A stretch of DNA of 64,000 nucleotides. Origin: Baylisascaris procyonis (Eukaryota; Nematoda; Chromadorea; Rhabditida; Ascarididae). Where the stretch lies: assembly GCA_037389465.1 (NCBI GenBank), contig JAZARR010000186.1, positions 1 to 64,000 of the forward strand, written 5' to 3'. This document shows, in pieces, positions 39,401 through 51,400 of this stretch (position 1 is the stretch's first letter; each line of letters opens with the position of its first letter). The translations under genes and the position numbers were made by a program. The notes beneath the pieces were generated by a model. It was not told the DNA's origin. It saw only the letters and a program-made list of their open reading frames with translations, and made no database searches.

Positions 39401-42400
39401 GCTTAGGCTTAGGCTTAGGCTTAGGCTTAGGCTTAGGCTTAGGCTTAGGCTTAGGCTTAGGCTTAGGCTTAGGCTTAGGCTTAGGCTTAGGCTTAGGCTT
39501 AGGCTTAGGCTTAGGCTTAGGCTTAGGCTTAGGCTTAGGCTTAGGCTTAGGCTTAGGCTTAGGCTTAGGCTTAGGCTTAGGCTTAGGCTTAGGCTTAGGC
39601 TTAGGCTTAGGCTTAGGCTTAGGCTTAGGCTTAGGCTTAGGCTTAGGCTTAGGCTTAGGCTTAGGCTTAGGCTTAGGCTTAGGCTTAGGCTTAGGCTTAG
39701 GCTTAGGCTTAGGCTTAGGCTTAGGCTTAGGCTTAGGCTTAGGCTTAGGCTTAGGCTTAGGCTTAGGCTTAGGCTTAGGCTTAGGCTTAGGCTTAGGCTT
39801 AGGCTTAGGCTTAGGCTTAGGCTTAGGCTTAGGCTTAGGCTTAGGCTTAGGCTTAGGCTTAGGCTTAGGCTTAGGCTTAGGCTTAGGCTTAGGCTTAGGC
39901 TTAGGCTTAGGCTTAGGCTTAGGCTTAGGCTTAGGCTTAGGCTTAGGCTTAGGCTTAGGCTTAGGCTTAGGCTTAGGCTTAGGCTTAGGCTTAGGCTTAG
40001 GCTTAGGCTTAGGCTTAGGCTTAGGCTTAGGCTTAGGCTTAGGCTTAGGCTTAGGCTTAGGCTTAGGCTTAGGCTTAGGCTTAGGCTTAGGCTTAGGCTT
40101 AGGCTTAGGCTTAGGCTTAGGCTTAGGCTTAGGCTTAGGCTTAGGCTTAGGCTTAGGCTTAGGCTTAGGCTTAGGCTTAGGCTTAGGCTTAGGCTTAGGC
40201 TTAGGCTTAGGCTTAGGCTTAGGCTTAGGCTTAGGCTTAGGCTTAGGCTTAGGCTTAGGCTTAGGCTTAGGCTTAGGCTTAGGCTTAGGCTTAGGCTTAG
40301 GCTTAGGCTTAGGCTTAGGCTTAGGCTTAGGCTTAGGCTTAGGCTTAGGCTTAGGCTTAGGCTTAGGCTTAGGCTTAGGCTTAGGCTTAGGCTTAGGCTT
40401 AGGCTTAGGCTTAGGCTTAGGCTTAGGCTTAGGCTTAGGCTTAGGCTTAGGCTTAGGCTTAGGCTTAGGCTTAGGCTTAGGCTTAGGCTTAGGCTTAGGC
40501 TTAGGCTTAGGCTTAGGCTTAGGCTTAGGCTTAGGCTTAGGCTTAGGCTTAGGCTTAGGCTTAGGCTTAGGCTTAGGCTTAGGCTTAGGCTTAGGCTTAG
40601 GCTTAGGCTTAGGCTTAGGCTTAGGCTTAGGCTTAGGCTTAGGCTTAGGCTTAGGCTTAGGCTTAGGCTTAGGCTTAGGCTTAGGCTTAGGCTTAGGCTT
40701 AGGCTTAGGCTTAGGCTTAGGCTTAGGCTTAGGCTTAGGCTTAGGCTTAGGCTTAGGCTTAGGCTTAGGCTTAGGCTTAGGCTTAGGCTTAGGCTTAGGC
40801 TTAGGCTTAGGCTTAGGCTTAGGCTTAGGCTTAGGCTTAGGCTTAGGCTTAGGCTTAGGCTTAGGCTTAGGCTTAGGCTTAGGCTTAGGCTTAGGCTTAG
40901 GCTTAGGCTTAGGCTTAGGCTTAGGCTTAGGCTTAGGCTTAGGCTTAGGCTTAGGCTTAGGCTTAGGCTTAGGCTTAGGCTTAGGCTTAGGCTTAGGCTT
41001 AGGCTTAGGCTTAGGCTTAGGCTTAGGCTTAGGCTTAGGCTTAGGCTTAGGCTTAGGCTTAGGCTTAGGCTTAGGCTTAGGCTTAGGCTTAGGCTTAGGC
41101 TTAGGCTTAGGCTTAGGCTTAGGCTTAGGCTTAGGCTTAGGCTTAGGCTTAGGCTTAGGCTTAGGCTTAGGCTTAGGCTTAGGCTTAGGCTTAGGCTTAG
41201 GCTTAGGCTTAGGCTTAGGCTTAGGCTTAGGCTTAGGCTTAGGCTTAGGCTTAGGCTTAGGCTTAGGCTTAGGCTTAGGCTTAGGCTTAGGCTTAGGCTT
41301 AGGCTTAGGCTTAGGCTTAGGCTTAGGCTTAGGCTTAGGCTTAGGCTTAGGCTTAGGCTTAGGCTTAGGCTTAGGCTTAGGCTTAGGCTTAGGCTTAGGC
41401 TTAGGCTTAGGCTTAGGCTTAGGCTTAGGCTTAGGCTTAGGCTTAGGCTTAGGCTTAGGCTTAGGCTTAGGCTTAGGCTTAGGCTTAGGCTTAGGCTTAG
41501 GCTTAGGCTTAGGCTTAGGCTTAGGCTTAGGCTTAGGCTTAGGCTTAGGCTTAGGCTTAGGCTTAGGCTTAGGCTTAGGCTTAGGCTTAGGCTTAGGCTT
41601 AGGCTTAGGCTTAGGCTTAGGCTTAGGCTTAGGCTTAGGCTTAGGCTTAGGCTTAGGCTTAGGCTTAGGCTTAGGCTTAGGCTTAGGCTTAGGCTTAGGC
41701 TTAGGCTTAGGCTTAGGCTTAGGCTTAGGCTTAGGCTTAGGCTTAGGCTTAGGCTTAGGCTTAGGCTTAGGCTTAGGCTTAGGCTTAGGCTTAGGCTTAG
41801 GCTTAGGCTTAGGCTTAGGCTTAGGCTTAGGCTTAGGCTTAGGCTTAGGCTTAGGCTTAGGCTTAGGCTTAGGCTTAGGCTTAGGCTTAGGCTTAGGCTT
41901 AGGCTTAGGCTTAGGCTTAGGCTTAGGCTTAGGCTTAGGCTTAGGCTTAGGCTTAGGCTTAGGCTTAGGCTTAGGCTTAGGCTTAGGCTTAGGCTTAGGC
42001 TTAGGCTTAGGCTTAGGCTTAGGCTTAGGCTTAGGCTTAGGCTTAGGCTTAGGCTTAGGCTTAGGCTTAGGCTTAGGCTTAGGCTTAGGCTTAGGCTTAG
42101 GCTTAGGCTTAGGCTTAGGCTTAGGCTTAGGCTTAGGCTTAGGCTTAGGCTTAGGCTTAGGCTTAGGCTTAGGCTTAGGCTTAGGCTTAGGCTTAGGCTT
42201 AGGCTTAGGCTTAGGCTTAGGCTTAGGCTTAGGCTTAGGCTTAGGCTTAGGCTTAGGCTTAGGCTTAGGCTTAGGCTTAGGCTTAGGCTTAGGCTTAGGC
42301 TTAGGCTTAGGCTTAGGCTTAGGCTTAGGCTTAGGCTTAGGCTTAGGCTTAGGCTTAGGCTTAGGCTTAGGCTTAGGCTTAGGCTTAGGCTTAGGCTTAG

Positions 42401-45400
42401 GCTTAGGCTTAGGCTTAGGCTTAGGCTTAGGCTTAGGCTTAGGCTTAGGCTTAGGCTTAGGCTTAGGCTTAGGCTTAGGCTTAGGCTTAGGCTTAGGCTT
42501 AGGCTTAGGCTTAGGCTTAGGCTTAGGCTTAGGCTTAGGCTTAGGCTTAGGCTTAGGCTTAGGCTTAGGCTTAGGCTTAGGCTTAGGCTTAGGCTTAGGC
42601 TTAGGCTTAGGCTTAGGCTTAGGCTTAGGCTTAGGCTTAGGCTTAGGCTTAGGCTTAGGCTTAGGCTTAGGCTTAGGCTTAGGCTTAGGCTTAGGCTTAG
42701 GCTTAGGCTTAGGCTTAGGCTTAGGCTTAGGCTTAGGCTTAGGCTTAGGCTTAGGCTTAGGCTTAGGCTTAGGCTTAGGCTTAGGCTTAGGCTTAGGCTT
42801 AGGCTTAGGCTTAGGCTTAGGCTTAGGCTTAGGCTTAGGCTTAGGCTTAGGCTTAGGCTTAGGCTTAGGCTTAGGCTTAGGCTTAGGCTTAGGCTTAGGC
42901 TTAGGCTTAGGCTTAGGCTTAGGCTTAGGCTTAGGCTTAGGCTTAGGCTTAGGCTTAGGCTTAGGCTTAGGCTTAGGCTTAGGCTTAGGCTTAGGCTTAG
43001 GCTTAGGCTTAGGCTTAGGCTTAGGCTTAGGCTTAGGCTTAGGCTTAGGCTTAGGCTTAGGCTTAGGCTTAGGCTTAGGCTTAGGCTTAGGCTTAGGCTT
43101 AGGCTTAGGCTTAGGCTTAGGCTTAGGCTTAGGCTTAGGCTTAGGCTTAGGCTTAGGCTTAGGCTTAGGCTTAGGCTTAGGCTTAGGCTTAGGCTTAGGC
43201 TTAGGCTTAGGCTTAGGCTTAGGCTTAGGCTTAGGCTTAGGCTTAGGCTTAGGCTTAGGCTTAGGCTTAGGCTTAGGCTTAGGCTTAGGCTTAGGCTTAG
43301 GCTTAGGCTTAGGCTTAGGCTTAGGCTTAGGCTTAGGCTTAGGCTTAGGCTTAGGCTTAGGCTTAGGCTTAGGCTTAGGCTTAGGCTTAGGCTTAGGCTT
43401 AGGCTTAGGCTTAGGCTTAGGCTTAGGCTTAGGCTTAGGCTTAGGCTTAGGCTTAGGCTTAGGCTTAGGCTTAGGCTTAGGCTTAGGCTTAGGCTTAGGC
43501 TTAGGCTTAGGCTTAGGCTTAGGCTTAGGCTTAGGCTTAGGCTTAGGCTTAGGCTTAGGCTTAGGCTTAGGCTTAGGCTTAGGCTTAGGCTTAGGCTTAG
43601 GCTTAGGCTTAGGCTTAGGCTTAGGCTTAGGCTTAGGCTTAGGCTTAGGCTTAGGCTTAGGCTTAGGCTTAGGCTTAGGCTTAGGCTTAGGCTTAGGCTT
43701 AGGCTTAGGCTTAGGCTTAGGCTTAGGCTTAGGCTTAGGCTTAGGCTTAGGCTTAGGCTTAGGCTTAGGCTTAGGCTTAGGCTTAGGCTTAGGCTTAGGC
43801 TTAGGCTTAGGCTTAGGCTTAGGCTTAGGCTTAGGCTTAGGCTTAGGCTTAGGCTTAGGCTTAGGCTTAGGCTTAGGCTTAGGCTTAGGCTTAGGCTTAG
43901 GCTTAGGCTTAGGCTTAGGCTTAGGCTTAGGCTTAGGCTTAGGCTTAGGCTTAGGCTTAGGCTTAGGCTTAGGCTTAGGCTTAGGCTTAGGCTTAGGCTT
44001 AGGCTTAGGCTTAGGCTTAGGCTTAGGCTTAGGCTTAGGCTTAGGCTTAGGCTTAGGCTTAGGCTTAGGCTTAGGCTTAGGCTTAGGCTTAGGCTTAGGC
44101 TTAGGCTTAGGCTTAGGCTTAGGCTTAGGCTTAGGCTTAGGCTTAGGCTTAGGCTTAGGCTTAGGCTTAGGCTTAGGCTTAGGCTTAGGCTTAGGCTTAG
44201 GCTTAGGCTTAGGCTTAGGCTTAGGCTTAGGCTTAGGCTTAGGCTTAGGCTTAGGCTTAGGCTTAGGCTTAGGCTTAGGCTTAGGCTTAGGCTTAGGCTT
44301 AGGCTTAGGCTTAGGCTTAGGCTTAGGCTTAGGCTTAGGCTTAGGCTTAGGCTTAGGCTTAGGCTTAGGCTTAGGCTTAGGCTTAGGCTTAGGCTTAGGC
44401 TTAGGCTTAGGCTTAGGCTTAGGCTTAGGCTTAGGCTTAGGCTTAGGCTTAGGCTTAGGCTTAGGCTTAGGCTTAGGCTTAGGCTTAGGCTTAGGCTTAG
44501 GCTTAGGCTTAGGCTTAGGCTTAGGCTTAGGCTTAGGCTTAGGCTTAGGCTTAGGCTTAGGCTTAGGCTTAGGCTTAGGCTTAGGCTTAGGCTTAGGCTT
44601 AGGCTTAGGCTTAGGCTTAGGCTTAGGCTTAGGCTTAGGCTTAGGCTTAGGCTTAGGCTTAGGCTTAGGCTTAGGCTTAGGCTTAGGCTTAGGCTTAGGC
44701 TTAGGCTTAGGCTTAGGCTTAGGCTTAGGCTTAGGCTTAGGCTTAGGCTTAGGCTTAGGCTTAGGCTTAGGCTTAGGCTTAGGCTTAGGCTTAGGCTTAG
44801 GCTTAGGCTTAGGCTTAGGCTTAGGCTTAGGCTTAGGCTTAGGCTTAGGCTTAGGCTTAGGCTTAGGCTTAGGCTTAGGCTTAGGCTTAGGCTTAGGCTT
44901 AGGCTTAGGCTTAGGCTTAGGCTTAGGCTTAGGCTTAGGCTTAGGCTTAGGCTTAGGCTTAGGCTTAGGCTTAGGCTTAGGCTTAGGCTTAGGCTTAGGC
45001 TTAGGCTTAGGCTTAGGCTTAGGCTTAGGCTTAGGCTTAGGCTTAGGCTTAGGCTTAGGCTTAGGCTTAGGCTTAGGCTTAGGCTTAGGCTTAGGCTTAG
45101 GCTTAGGCTTAGGCTTAGGCTTAGGCTTAGGCTTAGGCTTAGGCTTAGGCTTAGGCTTAGGCTTAGGCTTAGGCTTAGGCTTAGGCTTAGGCTTAGGCTT
45201 AGGCTTAGGCTTAGGCTTAGGCTTAGGCTTAGGCTTAGGCTTAGGCTTAGGCTTAGGCTTAGGCTTAGGCTTAGGCTTAGGCTTAGGCTTAGGCTTAGGC
45301 TTAGGCTTAGGCTTAGGCTTAGGCTTAGGCTTAGGCTTAGGCTTAGGCTTAGGCTTAGGCTTAGGCTTAGGCTTAGGCTTAGGCTTAGGCTTAGGCTTAG

Positions 45401-48400
45401 GCTTAGGCTTAGGCTTAGGCTTAGGCTTAGGCTTAGGCTTAGGCTTAGGCTTAGGCTTAGGCTTAGGCTTAGGCTTAGGCTTAGGCTTAGGCTTAGGCTT
45501 AGGCTTAGGCTTAGGCTTAGGCTTAGGCTTAGGCTTAGGCTTAGGCTTAGGCTTAGGCTTAGGCTTAGGCTTAGGCTTAGGCTTAGGCTTAGGCTTAGGC
45601 TTAGGCTTAGGCTTAGGCTTAGGCTTAGGCTTAGGCTTAGGCTTAGGCTTAGGCTTAGGCTTAGGCTTAGGCTTAGGCTTAGGCTTAGGCTTAGGCTTAG
45701 GCTTAGGCTTAGGCTTAGGCTTAGGCTTAGGCTTAGGCTTAGGCTTAGGCTTAGGCTTAGGCTTAGGCTTAGGCTTAGGCTTAGGCTTAGGCTTAGGCTT
45801 AGGCTTAGGCTTAGGCTTAGGCTTAGGCTTAGGCTTAGGCTTAGGCTTAGGCTTAGGCTTAGGCTTAGGCTTAGGCTTAGGCTTAGGCTTAGGCTTAGGC
45901 TTAGGCTTAGGCTTAGGCTTAGGCTTAGGCTTAGGCTTAGGCTTAGGCTTAGGCTTAGGCTTAGGCTTAGGCTTAGGCTTAGGCTTAGGCTTAGGCTTAG
46001 GCTTAGGCTTAGGCTTAGGCTTAGGCTTAGGCTTAGGCTTAGGCTTAGGCTTAGGCTTAGGCTTAGGCTTAGGCTTAGGCTTAGGCTTAGGCTTAGGCTT
46101 AGGCTTAGGCTTAGGCTTAGGCTTAGGCTTAGGCTTAGGCTTAGGCTTAGGCTTAGGCTTAGGCTTAGGCTTAGGCTTAGGCTTAGGCTTAGGCTTAGGC
46201 TTAGGCTTAGGCTTAGGCTTAGGCTTAGGCTTAGGCTTAGGCTTAGGCTTAGGCTTAGGCTTAGGCTTAGGCTTAGGCTTAGGCTTAGGCTTAGGCTTAG
46301 GCTTAGGCTTAGGCTTAGGCTTAGGCTTAGGCTTAGGCTTAGGCTTAGGCTTAGGCTTAGGCTTAGGCTTAGGCTTAGGCTTAGGCTTAGGCTTAGGCTT
46401 AGGCTTAGGCTTAGGCTTAGGCTTAGGCTTAGGCTTAGGCTTAGGCTTAGGCTTAGGCTTAGGCTTAGGCTTAGGCTTAGGCTTAGGCTTAGGCTTAGGC
46501 TTAGGCTTAGGCTTAGGCTTAGGCTTAGGCTTAGGCTTAGGCTTAGGCTTAGGCTTAGGCTTAGGCTTAGGCTTAGGCTTAGGCTTAGGCTTAGGCTTAG
46601 GCTTAGGCTTAGGCTTAGGCTTAGGCTTAGGCTTAGGCTTAGGCTTAGGCTTAGGCTTAGGCTTAGGCTTAGGCTTAGGCTTAGGCTTAGGCTTAGGCTT
46701 AGGCTTAGGCTTAGGCTTAGGCTTAGGCTTAGGCTTAGGCTTAGGCTTAGGCTTAGGCTTAGGCTTAGGCTTAGGCTTAGGCTTAGGCTTAGGCTTAGGC
46801 TTAGGCTTAGGCTTAGGCTTAGGCTTAGGCTTAGGCTTAGGCTTAGGCTTAGGCTTAGGCTTAGGCTTAGGCTTAGGCTTAGGCTTAGGCTTAGGCTTAG
46901 GCTTAGGCTTAGGCTTAGGCTTAGGCTTAGGCTTAGGCTTAGGCTTAGGCTTAGGCTTAGGCTTAGGCTTAGGCTTAGGCTTAGGCTTAGGCTTAGGCTT
47001 AGGCTTAGGCTTAGGCTTAGGCTTAGGCTTAGGCTTAGGCTTAGGCTTAGGCTTAGGCTTAGGCTTAGGCTTAGGCTTAGGCTTAGGCTTAGGCTTAGGC
47101 TTAGGCTTAGGCTTAGGCTTAGGCTTAGGCTTAGGCTTAGGCTTAGGCTTAGGCTTAGGCTTAGGCTTAGGCTTAGGCTTAGGCTTAGGCTTAGGCTTAG
47201 GCTTAGGCTTAGGCTTAGGCTTAGGCTTAGGCTTAGGCTTAGGCTTAGGCTTAGGCTTAGGCTTAGGCTTAGGCTTAGGCTTAGGCTTAGGCTTAGGCTT
47301 AGGCTTAGGCTTAGGCTTAGGCTTAGGCTTAGGCTTAGGCTTAGGCTTAGGCTTAGGCTTAGGCTTAGGCTTAGGCTTAGGCTTAGGCTTAGGCTTAGGC
47401 TTAGGCTTAGGCTTAGGCTTAGGCTTAGGCTTAGGCTTAGGCTTAGGCTTAGGCTTAGGCTTAGGCTTAGGCTTAGGCTTAGGCTTAGGCTTAGGCTTAG
47501 GCTTAGGCTTAGGCTTAGGCTTAGGCTTAGGCTTAGGCTTAGGCTTAGGCTTAGGCTTAGGCTTAGGCTTAGGCTTAGGCTTAGGCTTAGGCTTAGGCTT
47601 AGGCTTAGGCTTAGGCTTAGGCTTAGGCTTAGGCTTAGGCTTAGGCTTAGGCTTAGGCTTAGGCTTAGGCTTAGGCTTAGGCTTAGGCTTAGGCTTAGGC
47701 TTAGGCTTAGGCTTAGGCTTAGGCTTAGGCTTAGGCTTAGGCTTAGGCTTAGGCTTAGGCTTAGGCTTAGGCTTAGGCTTAGGCTTAGGCTTAGGCTTAG
47801 GCTTAGGCTTAGGCTTAGGCTTAGGCTTAGGCTTAGGCTTAGGCTTAGGCTTAGGCTTAGGCTTAGGCTTAGGCTTAGGCTTAGGCTTAGGCTTAGGCTT
47901 AGGCTTAGGCTTAGGCTTAGGCTTAGGCTTAGGCTTAGGCTTAGGCTTAGGCTTAGGCTTAGGCTTAGGCTTAGGCTTAGGCTTAGGCTTAGGCTTAGGC
48001 TTAGGCTTAGGCTTAGGCTTAGGCTTAGGCTTAGGCTTAGGCTTAGGCTTAGGCTTAGGCTTAGGCTTAGGCTTAGGCTTAGGCTTAGGCTTAGGCTTAG
48101 GCTTAGGCTTAGGCTTAGGCTTAGGCTTAGGCTTAGGCTTAGGCTTAGGCTTAGGCTTAGGCTTAGGCTTAGGCTTAGGCTTAGGCTTAGGCTTAGGCTT
48201 AGGCTTAGGCTTAGGCTTAGGCTTAGGCTTAGGCTTAGGCTTAGGCTTAGGCTTAGGCTTAGGCTTAGGCTTAGGCTTAGGCTTAGGCTTAGGCTTAGGC
48301 TTAGGCTTAGGCTTAGGCTTAGGCTTAGGCTTAGGCTTAGGCTTAGGCTTAGGCTTAGGCTTAGGCTTAGGCTTAGGCTTAGGCTTAGGCTTAGGCTTAG

Positions 48401-51400
48401 GCTTAGGCTTAGGCTTAGGCTTAGGCTTAGGCTTAGGCTTAGGCTTAGGCTTAGGCTTAGGCTTAGGCTTAGGCTTAGGCTTAGGCTTAGGCTTAGGCTT
48501 AGGCTTAGGCTTAGGCTTAGGCTTAGGCTTAGGCTTAGGCTTAGGCTTAGGCTTAGGCTTAGGCTTAGGCTTAGGCTTAGGCTTAGGCTTAGGCTTAGGC
48601 TTAGGCTTAGGCTTAGGCTTAGGCTTAGGCTTAGGCTTAGGCTTAGGCTTAGGCTTAGGCTTAGGCTTAGGCTTAGGCTTAGGCTTAGGCTTAGGCTTAG
48701 GCTTAGGCTTAGGCTTAGGCTTAGGCTTAGGCTTAGGCTTAGGCTTAGGCTTAGGCTTAGGCTTAGGCTTAGGCTTAGGCTTAGGCTTAGGCTTAGGCTT
48801 AGGCTTAGGCTTAGGCTTAGGCTTAGGCTTAGGCTTAGGCTTAGGCTTAGGCTTAGGCTTAGGCTTAGGCTTAGGCTTAGGCTTAGGCTTAGGCTTAGGC
48901 TTAGGCTTAGGCTTAGGCTTAGGCTTAGGCTTAGGCTTAGGCTTAGGCTTAGGCTTAGGCTTAGGCTTAGGCTTAGGCTTAGGCTTAGGCTTAGGCTTAG
49001 GCTTAGGCTTAGGCTTAGGCTTAGGCTTAGGCTTAGGCTTAGGCTTAGGCTTAGGCTTAGGCTTAGGCTTAGGCTTAGGCTTAGGCTTAGGCTTAGGCTT
49101 AGGCTTAGGCTTAGGCTTAGGCTTAGGCTTAGGCTTAGGCTTAGGCTTAGGCTTAGGCTTAGGCTTAGGCTTAGGCTTAGGCTTAGGCTTAGGCTTAGGC
49201 TTAGGCTTAGGCTTAGGCTTAGGCTTAGGCTTAGGCTTAGGCTTAGGCTTAGGCTTAGGCTTAGGCTTAGGCTTAGGCTTAGGCTTAGGCTTAGGCTTAG
49301 GCTTAGGCTTAGGCTTAGGCTTAGGCTTAGGCTTAGGCTTAGGCTTAGGCTTAGGCTTAGGCTTAGGCTTAGGCTTAGGCTTAGGCTTAGGCTTAGGCTT
49401 AGGCTTAGGCTTAGGCTTAGGCTTAGGCTTAGGCTTAGGCTTAGGCTTAGGCTTAGGCTTAGGCTTAGGCTTAGGCTTAGGCTTAGGCTTAGGCTTAGGC
49501 TTAGGCTTAGGCTTAGGCTTAGGCTTAGGCTTAGGCTTAGGCTTAGGCTTAGGCTTAGGCTTAGGCTTAGGCTTAGGCTTAGGCTTAGGCTTAGGCTTAG
49601 GCTTAGGCTTAGGCTTAGGCTTAGGCTTAGGCTTAGGCTTAGGCTTAGGCTTAGGCTTAGGCTTAGGCTTAGGCTTAGGCTTAGGCTTAGGCTTAGGCTT
49701 AGGCTTAGGCTTAGGCTTAGGCTTAGGCTTAGGCTTAGGCTTAGGCTTAGGCTTAGGCTTAGGCTTAGGCTTAGGCTTAGGCTTAGGCTTAGGCTTAGGC
49801 TTAGGCTTAGGCTTAGGCTTAGGCTTAGGCTTAGGCTTAGGCTTAGGCTTAGGCTTAGGCTTAGGCTTAGGCTTAGGCTTAGGCTTAGGCTTAGGCTTAG
49901 GCTTAGGCTTAGGCTTAGGCTTAGGCTTAGGCTTAGGCTTAGGCTTAGGCTTAGGCTTAGGCTTAGGCTTAGGCTTAGGCTTAGGCTTAGGCTTAGGCTT
50001 AGGCTTAGGCTTAGGCTTAGGCTTAGGCTTAGGCTTAGGCTTAGGCTTAGGCTTAGGCTTAGGCTTAGGCTTAGGCTTAGGCTTAGGCTTAGGCTTAGGC
50101 TTAGGCTTAGGCTTAGGCTTAGGCTTAGGCTTAGGCTTAGGCTTAGGCTTAGGCTTAGGCTTAGGCTTAGGCTTAGGCTTAGGCTTAGGCTTAGGCTTAG
50201 GCTTAGGCTTAGGCTTAGGCTTAGGCTTAGGCTTAGGCTTAGGCTTAGGCTTAGGCTTAGGCTTAGGCTTAGGCTTAGGCTTAGGCTTAGGCTTAGGCTT
50301 AGGCTTAGGCTTAGGCTTAGGCTTAGGCTTAGGCTTAGGCTTAGGCTTAGGCTTAGGCTTAGGCTTAGGCTTAGGCTTAGGCTTAGGCTTAGGCTTAGGC
50401 TTAGGCTTAGGCTTAGGCTTAGGCTTAGGCTTAGGCTTAGGCTTAGGCTTAGGCTTAGGCTTAGGCTTAGGCTTAGGCTTAGGCTTAGGCTTAGGCTTAG
50501 GCTTAGGCTTAGGCTTAGGCTTAGGCTTAGGCTTAGGCTTAGGCTTAGGCTTAGGCTTAGGCTTAGGCTTAGGCTTAGGCTTAGGCTTAGGCTTAGGCTT
50601 AGGCTTAGGCTTAGGCTTAGGCTTAGGCTTAGGCTTAGGCTTAGGCTTAGGCTTAGGCTTAGGCTTAGGCTTAGGCTTAGGCTTAGGCTTAGGCTTAGGC
50701 TTAGGCTTAGGCTTAGGCTTAGGCTTAGGCTTAGGCTTAGGCTTAGGCTTAGGCTTAGGCTTAGGCTTAGGCTTAGGCTTAGGCTTAGGCTTAGGCTTAG
50801 GCTTAGGCTTAGGCTTAGGCTTAGGCTTAGGCTTAGGCTTAGGCTTAGGCTTAGGCTTAGGCTTAGGCTTAGGCTTAGGCTTAGGCTTAGGCTTAGGCTT
50901 AGGCTTAGGCTTAGGCTTAGGCTTAGGCTTAGGCTTAGGCTTAGGCTTAGGCTTAGGCTTAGGCTTAGGCTTAGGCTTAGGCTTAGGCTTAGGCTTAGGC
51001 TTAGGCTTAGGCTTAGGCTTAGGCTTAGGCTTAGGCTTAGGCTTAGGCTTAGGCTTAGGCTTAGGCTTAGGCTTAGGCTTAGGCTTAGGCTTAGGCTTAG
51101 GCTTAGGCTTAGGCTTAGGCTTAGGCTTAGGCTTAGGCTTAGGCTTAGGCTTAGGCTTAGGCTTAGGCTTAGGCTTAGGCTTAGGCTTAGGCTTAGGCTT
51201 AGGCTTAGGCTTAGGCTTAGGCTTAGGCTTAGGCTTAGGCTTAGGCTTAGGCTTAGGCTTAGGCTTAGGCTTAGGCTTAGGCTTAGGCTTAGGCTTAGGC
51301 TTAGGCTTAGGCTTAGGCTTAGGCTTAGGCTTAGGCTTAGGCTTAGGCTTAGGCTTAGGCTTAGGCTTAGGCTTAGGCTTAGGCTTAGGCTTAGGCTTAG